In this document: piece by piece, positions 12,781 through 23,999 of the stretch | How the letters are laid out: each line of letters opens with the position of its first letter | Numbering within the stretch: position 1 is the first letter of the stretch | DNA from: Gnetum montanum | Lineage: Eukaryota; Streptophyta; Gnetopsida; Gnetales; Gnetaceae | DNA length: 64,000 bases | Assembly: GCA_015680685.1 (NCBI GenBank) | Contig: MNCI01033476.1 | Span: forward strand, 62,706-126,705 | Direction: 5' to 3' | Position numbers and translations under genes: made by a program | The notes under the pieces: model-generated | Database searches by the model: none | What the model saw: only the letters and a program-made list of their open reading frames with translations | What the model was told of the DNA's origin: nothing

Positions 12781-13262
12781 TCCTTGAGCAAAGCTGATGC
12801 GCGCTCTCGCTTGAATTGCGAATCTTTTCCTGAGGCCGACTCGTAATTTTCACGGTGTTTTAGTCCCTGAAGTAAGGAGGAGAAGATGAAGGCATTACCA
12901 GATTCCTTTCACTTTCCATAAGAGGTTGCAACTATATTAGGTTAGCCACAACTGTCTTAGCTCCACATGTGGCTAAAGCTGGTGAGGGTCCTTCAAAGCC
13001 TTAAGAGCCCCCACCACCTAGGATTGTTTGATCTTCTCCACCGCCATCATATCATCAAAGGAAGTGTTATCCAATTTTTTTTGTGTAGTCATGTCATGGT
13101 ATTCAATTTTGTGTCATGAACACCTCAATTTTTATAATGTGTTAATCTGTACACTTAAGCACTCAATTTTATCAAGTTAATTTGTTTTGTTAAAGAGTTA
13201 GTCAATAATCCCATACCTTTCCAATTTTGTAAAGGAACTTGAGGATAAGTTTTCATTTAGTC

Positions 13263-13700
13263 ATGGGGATATGATGAGCATCAATGTGTTGCATAAATGG
13301 ACCCTTGTTGATGCAATCTCATCAATGAGCTCCTATCAATGGGGCCCTGCTTAGGTGGTGTTGCCCCATCAATGGGACCACGTCAACATAGCAGTTGCTA
13401 CATTGATTGGACCCCATCGATGTAACCTAGAGCAAAAACTATAAATATGAGCTCCCATTCATGTCTATGGGAATCAAATTAAGAGTAGTAGCAAAGCTCT
13501 TGCAATTTTTCTATTCAAAAGTTAGAATATTTTTTCTAGTGCTTGTAGTAGGAGTCATTGAGTGTATGGATCTTTATTCAAACACTATTGTACCTGAACC
13601 ACACCAATGTGTATGGAAATAAAGACGAGCTTCTTGATAAACCTTGTAGCATTTTGGGTAACTTAAATATTTTATTTATGCTTTCAATTATTATCATTTC
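13263..13700 (+). mobile_element. Polypurine tract and truncated 3' LTR of element 1
   Basis: ATGGGGATA (13,263-13,271) directly precedes TGATGAG (13,272), the same arrangement as ATGGGGGTA/TGATGAG at 44,325 and 50,787. U3 contains CATCAATG/CATCGATG motifs. The R region with GGATCTTTATTCA and AATAAAGACGAGCTTCTTGAT (13,565-13,640) follows. LTR similarity stops near 13,700, where minus-strand element 2 begins, so this LTR has lost its U5 end and there is no CA terminus. Confidence 0.75.
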
Positions 13701-14419
13701 TTTGAAAATTTGATAGACAAATTACACTTTAGGCACCTCCCAAGGAGGTCCTATCACATGAGTTTTCATTGCCTATTCTCAAGCTTGTTCTTGTTGATCT
13801 ATTCTAGCTCTAGGTCATTTTTCCCTTATTTGGGATGGTCCTCATTTTTCCCATTTATAATCACAACATGACCAAGGATTAGCACTTAATTGTAACTTTA
13901 AAACATTTGGAATACCTTATCTCTTGGGGTAGTTACACTTGGCTATGTTGTGATCATGGCCAATTTGATTATTTTAACATGATTTTATTATTAGTTGATT
14001 AAATAGGCTACTAGAATGTGTTGCAATGGTTTAACTTTCATTACTTAGTATTTTAATATTATTGATTCATTAAACTCATGGGGGAGTTAGAAAATTTTTG
14101 AAAAATTTGGTCATTGAAAACCTAAGGTTTGTGGCCCTCATAACATAGAGTGTACCTCTAGAAGCTGTAAAACTCAACAATGGAGTGAATCAGACAAATA
14201 GTTTGAAACTTATAGACTCTAGAAGGTTGTGAACTTTGAAAAATTACAAAAACTCCTCTTACATTTGAATAAAATGGCAAAAAATTTCTATGTGATGGAC
14301 GCTATATATAGATTTTTCCCATGTGTTAATTAAGCCTTGTTGATGGGGCCTAGTTGATAAAGCTATTGACCATAGTTGACCAAGTCAAAATTTGAAAAAT
14401 ACAAGGATTTTTTGAGTGA

Positions 14420-15860
14420 AATTGAAATAAAATGGAAGCCTAAGAAGCCAAGAACACAATGATATGCATGAAGAAGACTAGATATTTCAAAAAAGATGGA
14501 GAATGATTAGATAAATGTCTTAAGGAGAACATAGTTGGATGCAACCTATGGGGAATGCAAAAGATTTAATTACTGAAATGCCTAAGGATAAGGGACTTAA
14601 CTAATCCAACTAAGAGACATGGAAGTGGATACTCCCCATAGTAGGCTTACGTTATTTTTTCTTTGCATAACCTCAACTAAGGAGTCAATGGATTTCATAA
14701 TTGATTAATGGTTATGAAAAATTAAGGACTAAATCTAGAAGAATCCATTTAAGAATTTCAACACCTCAAACTAAGAGATTAAGAAAAACATGAAAATTGG
14801 TAGTGAGGTGAATTATGAAAAGAATTGATGAATGAGAGAGGAAGTGGAATAAAATTTCTAATCATTGTCATAGGAAGTCCCTTGTGGATTTTATGCTTCA
14901 ATGACCTGATAAAGTCCATCCTTAGTCTAGATCAAGACCAACCACTTTTAGTGACTTCTCATTGCTACTCTAAGACTATACAACATCCTCAACGCAATCA
15001 AAACATAAGAATGCTTCTAAAAATAAAACATCATTCCTTATCAGAGAAGAAAAGAGTAGGTAGTAAGGAAGGGCCTTAGTTAGAGGGGACTTTCAAGAAT
15101 GGATAACATATCTCTCTAGTCTCATAACTAGTGCTTGTAATCCATTATTTTTTCTAAGGGGTGTGCTTTAAATTTTCATCATGTATTTTTTTGGGCTTTT
15201 GGATAGGAACCACACCATGAAAAGACTTATTTGACTTTGTATTATTGGTCGACATGGAATGGTAAGACATCCATGAAAGACACTCATGCACCCAAGTGAG
15301 TAGAGAGGCACAAAGAGTACCAAATTCCCTTGAAGTCACACCCTATTCAAACTTTTGAATCCTTCCAATGTTTGGAAACTACCAAAAATTTCATTAAAGT
15401 TTCATTAATGGAAAAGGGACCTCATATTTCCAAAATAAGGATATTCATAGAATTTTTGGATGGGTGGATGATGTGGACTCACTATCTGTTCCATGGAAAA
15501 GAAACTTTGTGTTAGTAATTAGTCATCAAAATTCAAAAATAGAAACCAGACATTAGCAATAAAAAATATTAGGTACAAACCACCATTGGCAAATAGCTAT
15601 ATCATCAGTGTGTGCTATTGTCAACAAAGCAAATTTTATTAGAACACAAGGAAAATTCATACCAAAATAAAGGAAAATATAAAAGAAATTGTAAAATATT
15701 CAAGAAAAATAAAACATACTATTGACATTGTAAAACAAAAATTTGGAAAAATAACAAAGTGTAAAACAAAAAGGTATAAAAATAAAGAAAGTGTAAAATA
15801 AAAAGGTGTAAAAGAAAAATGTAACTAAAGAGCCATTTTAATGATTAGAATGGATGACCA
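14420..15860 (-). other. Non-coding region of element 2 between integrase and internal promoter
   Basis: Contains the counterpart of 6,600-8,000 in element 1, for example the reverse complement of the GCACACxCCTTAG block near 15,160 and of the A/T-rich tract at 15,600-15,830. Open frames at 14,825-15,079 and 15,330-15,515 have no match in the other copies and are not called. Confidence 0.5.
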
Positions 15861-16369
15861 TCTCCTCCATGACTAAGTTGGAAGGAGGAGATCTTAAAAT
15901 TTGAATGAGGTTATTCATCCAAGGAGGCATTGGTTTCACTAGCTTTATTGGGCTTATGGAAAGGTTTAACTTGATGCATGTTGGCCAATTTTTTCTTGTT
16001 TGGGCTCTTAGGTTTTTAGATCAACATGGCCCCAGAAGAAAAGGTTTCATAAATGATATAAGGTCCTTCCACAATGTTTAGCACTTAGTCTATTGAGGTA
16101 CATGTATGTGATTTCAGTACAGGAACTTTTCTCTAGGTTTAAATTTGACTTTCCTTATTCTAAGGTCATGGAATTTTTTGTTGAATGCCTTATGCACTTC
16201 AGTTAAGGATAGGACTACCAATTGATTTTCATCTAGCACATTGAGGTTGATCAATCTCTCTTTCTACGCTAGGTTGAGATCAAGATCCAAATAACATGCT
16301 ATTGAAAGTATATAGAGCTTGGATGGAATTGGAAGAGTTGACAATTTTTCATACACCAACTCATAGGAA

Positions 16370-17060
16370 GAGTAGCCTATAGGGAGTTTCCATGTGAAGT
16401 AATAAGCCCAAAGGGCATCATTCAATTTCATGCTCCAGTCTCTTCTATATTTGCTAATTGTTCAAGTTAAGATCTTAGTGATCTCCATATTGGTAACCTC
16501 TACTTGACCATTAGCTTGGGGGTGGTAGGGTGTTGTTAGTTTATGGTCAACCCCCAAGCATTGCATGAGTTTATGAAAAGTAGCACCTGTAAAATGAGTA
16601 CCATTGTTAGAAATTAGTGCACATGGGACTCCAAATCTATTTAGAACATTATATTGTACAAAGCATGCATTAGTGGAAGATGTATAGTTGATGATGACTA
16701 CTACTTTTTCCCATTTGATACAGTAGTTAATAGTGACTATTATGGATGTTTTTTCATTTGACATGGGTGTGATAGGGCCCATGAAGTCTATGCCCCAAAT
16801 TTCAAATGGTTCTAGTGGTTGGATCCACTACTGAGGCCCCCTCGTTTGAGCAGGCATCCCACTAGCTAGTTGATAGTATTCACAAGAGAGGATGAATTGG
16901 TGAGCATCCTTGACAACTGTTGGTAAGTAATACCCTACCATTAGGATCTTAATGGTCATGTGTCTCACTACATAGTGGCCCCCAAAAGGACCCTCATGAA
17001 CATCTTAGAAAATAGACAATTGAGAAACATCATGAACACACCAACAAACTAGGGCATTGG
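16370..17060 (-). pseudogene. Integrase remnant of element 2
   Basis: A 106-codon open stretch (16,462-16,782) gives the integrase core: MGPITPMSN, then TINYCIKWEKV where other gypsy integrases have an Asp in place of this Asn, then ISNNGTHFTGATF (expected S-D-N-G) and PYHPQANGQVEVTN, the Glu-containing third motif. Two catalytic Asp positions thus read Asn. Upstream stretches to about 17,060 hold the zinc-binding region. Not active. Confidence 0.85.
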
Positions 17061-17279
17061 TGCACACCTTGTAAAGATGTCCATTAATCTCCATGAAGCA
17101 TTTGGCTTGATAAAGAAACTATTATTTCTTCAAGAAGTATAGATCTTGTGTCATGTCTTGAGTTAGAAGATAAGTGAGGATGTCATTGTACCATTTTTTT
17201 TCAATGGGCAGTTGTTCATTTATTGCATAGGCAAAGCAGAGTTCATTAGGAAATTGATTAGAATGTAGTCTTTCCTCCT

Positions 17280-17790
17280 CTTTGTTGTCCCATTATAATT
17301 GAGGAAAGTGATCAACAACCATATTCTCAGTGCCCTTTCAATCTACCATCATAAGATCAAACTCCTATAAGATCACCAACCACCATATGATATGAGGGCT
17401 CACCATCAGCTTGTTCATGAGAAAGTGAATGACATTATGATTCAGGTGCACAAACACCTTGTACCCAAGCACATAGTGCTTGAATTTCTCCAAGGAATAC
17501 ACCACATCCATCATCTCCTTTTTTTTGTGGTGTAGTTGAGCTATGCACCTACAATGCTTTGACTTGCATAGTGGATGCAGTAAGGATGTTTTTGATTGTT
17601 TAATTATGTAAGCATGGCTCCCAAGGCATAGTTTGATTCATCCTTCATCATGTGAAATGGTTTGGACCAGTCTAGTGCTTGTAGAATCAGAGTTTCTACA
17701 AGCTTATCCTTAATATATTGGAATGTCTTTTCACATTTCTTGGTCCATATGAATGAAGAATCTTTGTTTGTAAGCTCAACCAATGATTTA
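17280..17790 (-). pseudogene. RNase H remnant of element 2
   Basis: The minus-strand translation parallels the RNase H of element 1 at 4,690-5,190, including the stretch for GHCEYGCxSLSST-like decayed ends and the VxVHLNHNVIHFLMNKLMVSPHII block (about 17,370-17,450). Frameshifts and stops are numerous. The position between RT and integrase supports the assignment. Confidence 0.7.
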
Positions 17791-17899
17791 GCAATCTTAG
17801 AGAAGTTATCTATGAATCATTGGTAGTAGCCAGTGTGTCCAAGGAATGACTAGACATCTTTAATAGTTTTTTCTTGACGAGTTGTTCCTTGAATGACCT

Positions 17900-18560
17900 T
17901 AATCTTTTTAAGCTTCACTTTGATCATTGGTTGAGAAATTCTATGTCCAAGCATAATGTCCTCTTGGACCATTAGATAACTTTTCTACCAATTAAGCTAA
18001 ATATTGGTCTCCACTCACCTTTTAAGCACTTGCTCAAGGTAGTCCAAGGCTTGCTCAAATGTAGCACCATAGGTGGAGACATCATCCATGAAGACCTCCA
18101 CCATGATACCAATTTATGGTTGAAAAATTCTCAAGACCAAGCATTAGAAGGTTGTAGGATCATTGCACAAATCAAAGGACATCTTATGATATGCAAAAGT
18201 TCCTTAGGGACTTATGAATGTTGTTTTGGCCTAATCCTTGAGCATAATATAACTTTGGCTATAGCCATTATAACCATCTAGAAAGCTATAATAGAAATGC
18301 CTAGAAATAGTGTTCAATAGTTTGTCCACAAATGGAAATGGAAAATAATCTTTCAACACTACTATATTCAATAGCTTAAAATCAATACAGACCCACCACT
18401 TGCCATCTTTCTTTGACACAATTACAAGTGGACTAACCCAGTCGCTATTTGCAATTGGATAGATGAACCCCACCTTAAGGAGTTGTTGAATTTCCTCTTT
18501 AATGACCTATTAAAATTTTGGTTCAACTATTATTGTGACTACCTCTTTGGCTTTATGGCT
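17900..18560 (-). pseudogene. Reverse transcriptase remnant of element 2
   Basis: An 80-codon frame (18,231-18,473) gives SDWVSPLVIVSKKDGKWWVCIDFKLLN and FPFVDKLLN followed by SFLDGYNGYSQ, the fingers and first catalytic-Asp region of gypsy RT. Further on, complementary bases 18,081-18,092 encode F-M-D-D in a VEVFMDDVSTYGATFE context, so the active-site box is intact at sequence level. Stops between the blocks inactivate it. Confidence 0.88.
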
Positions 18561-19039
18561 AGATTGGTATAGATGCAATGCTAGCATATCCAAGGATCAA
18601 TACCTATGAGTTCATGATATGACCAAGCAAAGGCTATTAGCCATTTTTTGACCACCTACAACAACATTATTTTCTACTAAGGACCAAGGATGACATTAAT
18701 TATTATCGGCTTATCATTTTCAAAAATGCATATTCCATGCTAGCATGTAGAGTTTTCAACTTTAAGGGCTCTTGTTTAAAATTGTTAGGGATTTCCAACT
18801 ATTCCCAATTGGTATCATTAGGTTCATTATTGGAGAGTTGGCAATGAACTTGCTCTAGTTCATCCATGCCTTCAACGTAGGAACAAGTTAGGCTCTTAAT
18901 AGGTTCCATGCAAAGTGTGCTACTTTCAGAATCAACTACCAATCACTAGGTTCCCTCATATTTTATGGCTACTACATATAGGCACTTTTGGATTTCAAAT
19001 TTATTTGCACACTTTCTAGATGCTTTGAGTAATGTGTTG

Positions 19040-19480
19040 TTGATAGGCTAGAGTTTCTGTACATAGTTGCACCTGATATTGCTATATGTGATGTATGTAA
19101 CTCTCTTCTTCTCAATCTTTTCAAATACATTTTCCTTGGAAATTTCTAAGAAAAGATCTATGATGTCCATTCGCACATCAATAGTGCTTAACCAAGCCCT
19201 TTCCATAATGATTGGGAAATTCCCATTGTAATTTTCAACCTTGATCATCAAGAAATCAACAAGACACAACCACCCATAAATAGTTATCATGATGTCCTCC
19301 ACTAATTCCAGTGGAATAGTGATGGACTAATTTACCAATTCTAAATGAATTTTTCTCTTCCTAAGAGGAGGCAAGTTCTAGGGTTGGTACATTTCTTGGA
19401 CAATCAAGTTGACACTAGAAACTAAATCAAGAAGATCCTTGCAAGGCTCATTTCTAATGATCTACAAGTAGATGAGGGGA
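19040..19480 (-). pseudogene. Protease remnant of element 2
   Basis: An open stretch (19,048-19,302) encodes EDIMITIYGWLCLVDFLMIKVE and FPIIMERAWLSTIDVRMDI, matching the C-terminal part of the protease in the 44-51 kb element. The N-terminal part with the active-site loop lies at about 19,380-19,450 in a broken frame. Confidence 0.75.
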
Positions 19481-20199
19481 CTTCCAGGGTTAGCCCTTCT
19501 CCTAGGAAGGTTTCTAACCTTAATTTAATTAGATAAAGTGTGGGTTAATATGATTATGTGGATCTTTCTAGGTGTTAGTTTAGATGGGCTTTAGAAAGAA
19601 ATGGATGTAGAGAATAAAGGAGACATAGAGCAACCTATCACATGAGTTAGTGAGAGTTTTTTAGGGCTATTGGTTTGAAAGAATGGTCTTTTATAGGATT
19701 TTATTTTCAAACCACTCGACTAAGGAACCGATTATAAGTTAATAGCCTTATTAGTGTTACATTGTTATGGCTATGTGGGAGTTTCACCCTACTTGGATGG
19801 AGCATGTAGTAATTAGGTTGAGGGTGGAGGAACATGTGTTGAGGTATGAGGAGGATAATAAGGATATGGAGATTCCCCTCTAGGAGTTGGAGAATGAGTT
19901 TTGTAGTACTTCAAAGGGTAGTAGTATGCTGGAATAAAGCATGATTAGAAGATTCACATGGAGACATTGGTTACTGAACATAGTATCCATATGGATTAGG
20001 TTATCTATGAGGGTATTGCTACCTTGGTGGTGGCATCACCCATGACTATGGGTGCTACCACTGATGGTATTTTTTGTATAGTTGTGATGGAGCTCCACTT
20101 GGATAATAAGCTTGTTGTTACTAGTGGAGTTGCCTTAGATTACTTTGAGGATAAGGTAACCTTCTAGGTGCTTGCCTTCGTATCAATCTAGGATTTAGA

Positions 20200-21600
20200 G
20201 CATGCACCCTAGATTCTTATAAGTATGACATAATAGGACAACATCCCTTGGGATGTTCATATTGGTAGATGTTGCATCCACCATCATCATTTGATTCTAA
20301 CTCCACAACCTCTTGTACTACAACAACTTTATCCTTACCCATTTGGTAGGCAAATTCAACTTTCTTTCTTCTCTTGTGATCACAATCACTACCTTGCTTT
20401 TTGGATTTTTCTAAAATTTTTAGAGTAGTTTGAAATTTTTCATCCAAATATTTTCACATTTTTTCAATCTTAGCCAAAATTTCAGACATAGATTTTTGAA
20501 TTGGCAAGGTTTGTTGCTGCACCACTTTATCAAGTGGTGCCTCCTTCTCACTGTCACAAAATCAAACCTTTCTTTTTCTAATCGAAGGATCTCAATTATG
20601 CTCCTTAGAAATTTTCTTTTTTCTCAACTCACATTCTTCTTTTGTAACCTATTCAATAAACCTTTGAATCTAATGAACTCTTAGTTTTAACAATCTTCCT
20701 TGGGCATAGACCCTAAGAGTTCTCCTCGTCAGAGTCCATCTATGATATGGAAAATTTGGACCCATTGAGAATTACCATGGCCAAGACATTTCTACAAAAG
20801 GGAATAATACTTGTCCATGGATGTGTCCAAGGGTTCATGTGTTCCTTGTCATTAGCCTTGGATTTGCTTTCTCAAATTTAAAAATCTGAAGTACATTTGA
20901 TATTTGTCATCAAAAAACTCAAGCATTTCACTTCATCTATAAATTAATTATGACTCCAAAGGGCAATACCAACTTTCAACTTCTTTTATGAGTATCTTGA
21001 GGAACAACTTAAGTTTTTGCTAGTTATTTTTGATATTCTACAAGGCACAAATATTGGAAAGAATTGGAGATAGGTCTATAGATCTAAGTTATATTCACCC
21101 TCAAATTTGGGGATATTATTCATAACCAACCTCTTAATTTAATTTTCTTTCACTTTCCTAGTTGGAATTCTAACTACCTTTATGATATTTAGTAGGCTTC
21201 TAATTGCTAGTAAAGGTTCATCATCGTCATGACTTCGATGATGCCTATGATGTACTATGCCACCCCTTCATTCATGATGAGCTCTATGATCATTGTTGTC
21301 TTGTCATGCACCTTCATCAAAATTTCATCCTCTACGATGTCAATCAAATTTAGAGAAGGAAGAAGAAGATGTAGATGAAGAGGATGAAGAGGAAGGAGGA
21401 CTTATGCCTTCACAGTATCTACCACCTCCTCTTCCTAAATCATGGCAACATTCATCAATTTTACCATCTTGATGAGGCTCCCCCAAGCCCTTGCCTTAAC
21501 TTCCAATTTTTCCTAAACTAGAATTGTTGATAGTTAATTGTAAGTATGGGTTCAAGCCCCCTTTACTAAATTCAAGGGGTGGATAATCTTCATGTTGAAA
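20200..21600 (-). pseudogene. gag remnant of element 2
   Basis: 20,217-20,447 gives DEKFQTTLKILEKSKK, the basic linker, and GCNIYQYEHPKGCCPIM, the counterpart of the zinc-knuckle region with its second Cys changed to Tyr. About 20,700-21,500 carries further gag blocks, including the Arg/Ser/His-rich N-terminal part near 21,230-21,400. Stops and shifts throughout. Confidence 0.75.
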
Positions 21601-21960
21601 ACCCCCAAAGGAAGGATCCTTCTTATCATTTTGGTTTAGTAGAAACAAGGAGTTAGTAAACTATTTTCTCTTTGTAGCTTCATGGTGCTTCTCTTGGTGC
21701 TAGTCTCTTTTATGTTGTGTTTCAATGGGATGGTAGCCTCAATAGTCATGGTCCTACACAATGTATTCTTCATGAAGATCCTAGATGCCAAACCTCTTAA
21801 GAGTTTGGAGAAGCATCCTAGGAATAGATCTATCGAGAGGAAATACAACATTGCCCTCCATATCTCTCCACTACTATTGTTCATCCTAATGAAGGATGAA
21901 GGTGAAATCAGGTACAAACTCATCTAGATGAGTGTACAACACTTTGAGTTAAAGGAAGAT

Positions 21961-22030
21961 ATTTTGGATTCATCATGCTTGTGAGAAGAAGATATTTTGG
22001 ATTCATCATGCCTATGAGAAGAAGATATTT
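21961..22030. repeat. Short 36-38 bp tandem repeat in element 2 leader
   Basis: The unit GAAGATATTTTGGATTCATC recurs two and a half times with spacers CATGCTTGTGAGAA and CATGCCTATGAGAA, ending in GAAGATATTTTAGAT. It lies just inside the 5' LTR of element 2 in the untranslated leader or early gag. Confidence 0.6.
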
Positions 22031-22163
22031 TAGATTAAAAGAAAAATTTAGTGTGCATTAATTATAATTATATTTTTTTCAATGATTGTGACACTAGGGT
22101 TTGTTCCAATAATCTCAAATAATATTCACTAAGTCCTAGATAGTGCATGTATCAGACTACAAG

Positions 22164-22181
22164 TCCCAAGTAATGGCGCCA
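22164..22181 (-). other. Primer-binding site of element 2
   Basis: On the minus strand this reads TGGCGCCATTACTTGGGA, three bases inside the LTR end. It resembles the tRNA-Asp-complementary primer site known from Athila/Tat-type gypsy elements (TGGCGCCGTTGCCGGGGA) with several substitutions. Its place beside the LTR fixes the 5' end and orientation of element 2. Confidence 0.7.
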
Positions 22182-22184
22182 AAA

Positions 22185-23075
22185 ATGAGCGATGAGTAGA
22201 CCCTATGCCCATCCATACAAACCACTAAGTGTTCATGTAAAATCTGGTCAAATTTCATGGACTTATAGCCTTCAAAGTATATTGGTCTCTAGGAAGTGAA
22301 ACTAACCATTATAATCATTATCTTCTCAATTACACTTGTGAAATGCAAAGGTGTTGTTAAGTGCAACTGAGGCATATGATTTTTGTCATTTTTATGTCTT
22401 ATATTCCAAGTCGCTTAAATATAAAATATAAAATTAAATATATTTAATTGTTAATTTAATCTAACTATTTAATATTTAACTAATCCTAGCATAAGAATTC
22501 ATTCCCACTAGCTGTACACATCCTAGACACGTTTAATACTACTAGGTTACATAATGTTAAGTGTTACTAGGGTTACTAAAAGTGTCAAGCATATTCTTAA
22601 AGTGGTTGTACTTATGTGCTTACTTAATCATTATTTAATCTAGCTTAATTTAGCTTAATTAACTACATAATTACTTAAAACATTAAATAAAATTGTTAAA
22701 AATATTAAATGCATAAAGGGAATAGTTAATATATTTCAAAGTGCTACAAGGTTTATCAGAAAGCTCATCTTTATTGCCACACACACTACCATGCTCAAGT
22801 ACAATAATGCTTGAATAAAGATCCATACACTCTTTGACTCCTACTGCAAGCACTTAGAAAAATATTCTAACTTTCAAATAAGAAAACTACAAGAGCTCTG
22901 CTACAACTATGAGACTTATTACCACAAATGTAGCTAGTGAGCATGTATTTATAGGCAAAAACAAACACTGGGTGACAAGGCCATGTTAACACATCAAATC
23001 CCACATCGACACAACCACATTGATAAGGTCACATTGATGAGGCCTCATCAAGATTACCCTTGACATAACTCATCA
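22185..23075 (-). mobile_element. 5' LTR of element 2
   Basis: 891 bp from TGAGCGATGAG (complement of the 3' end, slightly altered) to CTCATCA (23,069-23,075, complement of TGATGAG). The R-region block with ATAAAGATCCATACACTCTTTGA (complement) lies near 22,810-22,840, and U3 (22,930-23,075) holds CATCGA, CATTGATAAGG and CATTGATGAGG motifs. The right flank is LINE A sequence. Confidence 0.8.
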
Positions 23076-23099
23076 AATGATGTCCATGATCCTTATTTG

Positions 23100-23720
23100 T
23101 TAAACTCATTTTGCTGATTGAATTTGTTGATTCAACAATGGTTTCTAAGTCTCTTGATATTGATATTTTTAATCACTGTCATGCTCTGTTGATTATTTGA
23201 AACTGGACTTCCTCTTTTAATCCAACATCTCCTAAATTCCAAAAGGTTCCTTGTTTTGTTGAATTATTGAATCTTCCATTTATTATTGAAAAATTTGAAA
23301 GAGATATTATCTCTCATATTACGCTAATTAAGTATTCTAAAGCCCTCATTGCTCTTAATTTTTTTCATAGAATTAGATATATGATTAAATTAGATCTTAT
23401 TCACTTAAGTGAAAAATTCTTCTATGTGTTGGTGCAATTCATTATGCATAGAAGGTTGTTTATTACTATATTCTAGAGTTAAGTCACTATTATCATTAAA
23501 CAGTCACATGTTCGATTCATGTCAACAACAAACTACTATAAACACTACTAAGGTTCCTTTTGCTAATGTTAAAAATTTTGCTAAGGTTTTCTTACATATG
23601 TTGCAAATCTTGTGATGATTTTTTCTAATGATGTTTCAAAAATTAGCCCACCCCTTTTTGTTGTTGTTATTCAATAAAATATATCTTCAAGGAAGGTTTC
23701 GATGAAATTAATTTCAAAAA
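23100..23720 (+). pseudogene. Probable LINE A ORF1 remnant
   Basis: About 23,240-23,470 encodes FVELLNLPFIIEKFERDIISHI and downstream text like the RNA-binding ORF1 region (DUF4283-type) of plant LINEs, where a W/F-V-x-L-x-x-L-P motif is typical. It is frameshifted and short, so the assignment rests mainly on position ahead of the endonuclease. Confidence 0.45.
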
Positions 23721-23999
23721 ATTCTTCAATGACTAAGGGGAAACAAATATATGCTTTTAAGGTTCCAAAGAATCCTACTGTTGGTTTAGATGATTTTCAA
23801 ATGATTTTTTATAATAAAAATATCAAGGAAGTCTATCTATTGATGAATATATGCCAAATCATCATAATGGTTAGCATGTTCAAGATATTTTCATTAGTAA
23901 TAATTCATTTTCAATTATTGGTTAAGATATGGACATACTTTCTTTTGAGACTATTGATTCTAATCAAAGGGTGGGGACCTTCTCCCACTCCATCCTATG

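Larger units (their letters stand above)
11389..12862 (-). mobile_element. CpG-rich solo LTR of a different family
   Basis: A 1,474-bp insertion inside the extra ORF, bounded by direct repeats GTCCC (11,384-11,388 and 12,863-12,867). Aligning with the uninterrupted copy at 60,780-61,140 (minus) shows element 1 sequence resuming exactly across it. On the plus strand it starts TGTAACGACAG and ends GGTGTTTTA, so on the minus strand it runs from TAAAACACC (probably TGAAACACC with one C-to-T change) to CGTTACA. A plant-type TATA box, CCTATAAATACC, lies on the minus strand at about 12,250-12,262, supporting minus orientation. It keeps many CpG sites, unlike its surroundings, suggesting a more recent insertion. 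Short ORFs inside are LTR sequence, not genes. Confidence 0.8.
658..13700 (+). mobile_element. Element 1: decayed Ty3/gypsy element with extra downstream ORF
   Basis: In order on the plus strand: gag, aspartic protease, RT, RNase H, integrase, a long non-coding stretch with an internal TATA box, an extra coiled-coil reading frame, a purine tract (ATGGGGATA, 13,263-13,271) and the start of the 3' LTR (13,272). The order protease-RT-RNase H-integrase is that of Ty3/gypsy; the tRNA-Asp-type primer site of relatives in this window and the long 3' region resemble the Athila/Tat group. Every domain is broken by stops and frameshifts. The 5' LTR is missing, apparently lost at the junction with the LTR at 1-652. 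A 1.47-kb solo LTR interrupts the extra ORF. Confidence 0.85.
13701..23075 (-). mobile_element. Element 2: minus-strand gypsy relative of element 1, 3' truncated
   Basis: Reading on the minus strand from 23,075: 5' LTR (22,185-23,075), primer site (22,164-22,181), gag, protease, RT, RNase H, integrase, the long non-coding region, the conserved TATA/leader (14,100-14,400) and the first part of the extra ORF (about 13,720-13,870, matching 8,700-8,870 of element 1). It then stops at 13,700 against the truncated LTR of element 1, so the rest of the extra ORF and the 3' LTR are gone. Domains are decayed but slightly better kept than in element 1. Confidence 0.85.

Noticed and set aside
21636-21927. 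Overlapping plus and minus ORFs of 81 and 95 codons
   Set aside because: They fall in the gag leader of element 2; neither matches the gag frame of element 5 well enough to call separately.
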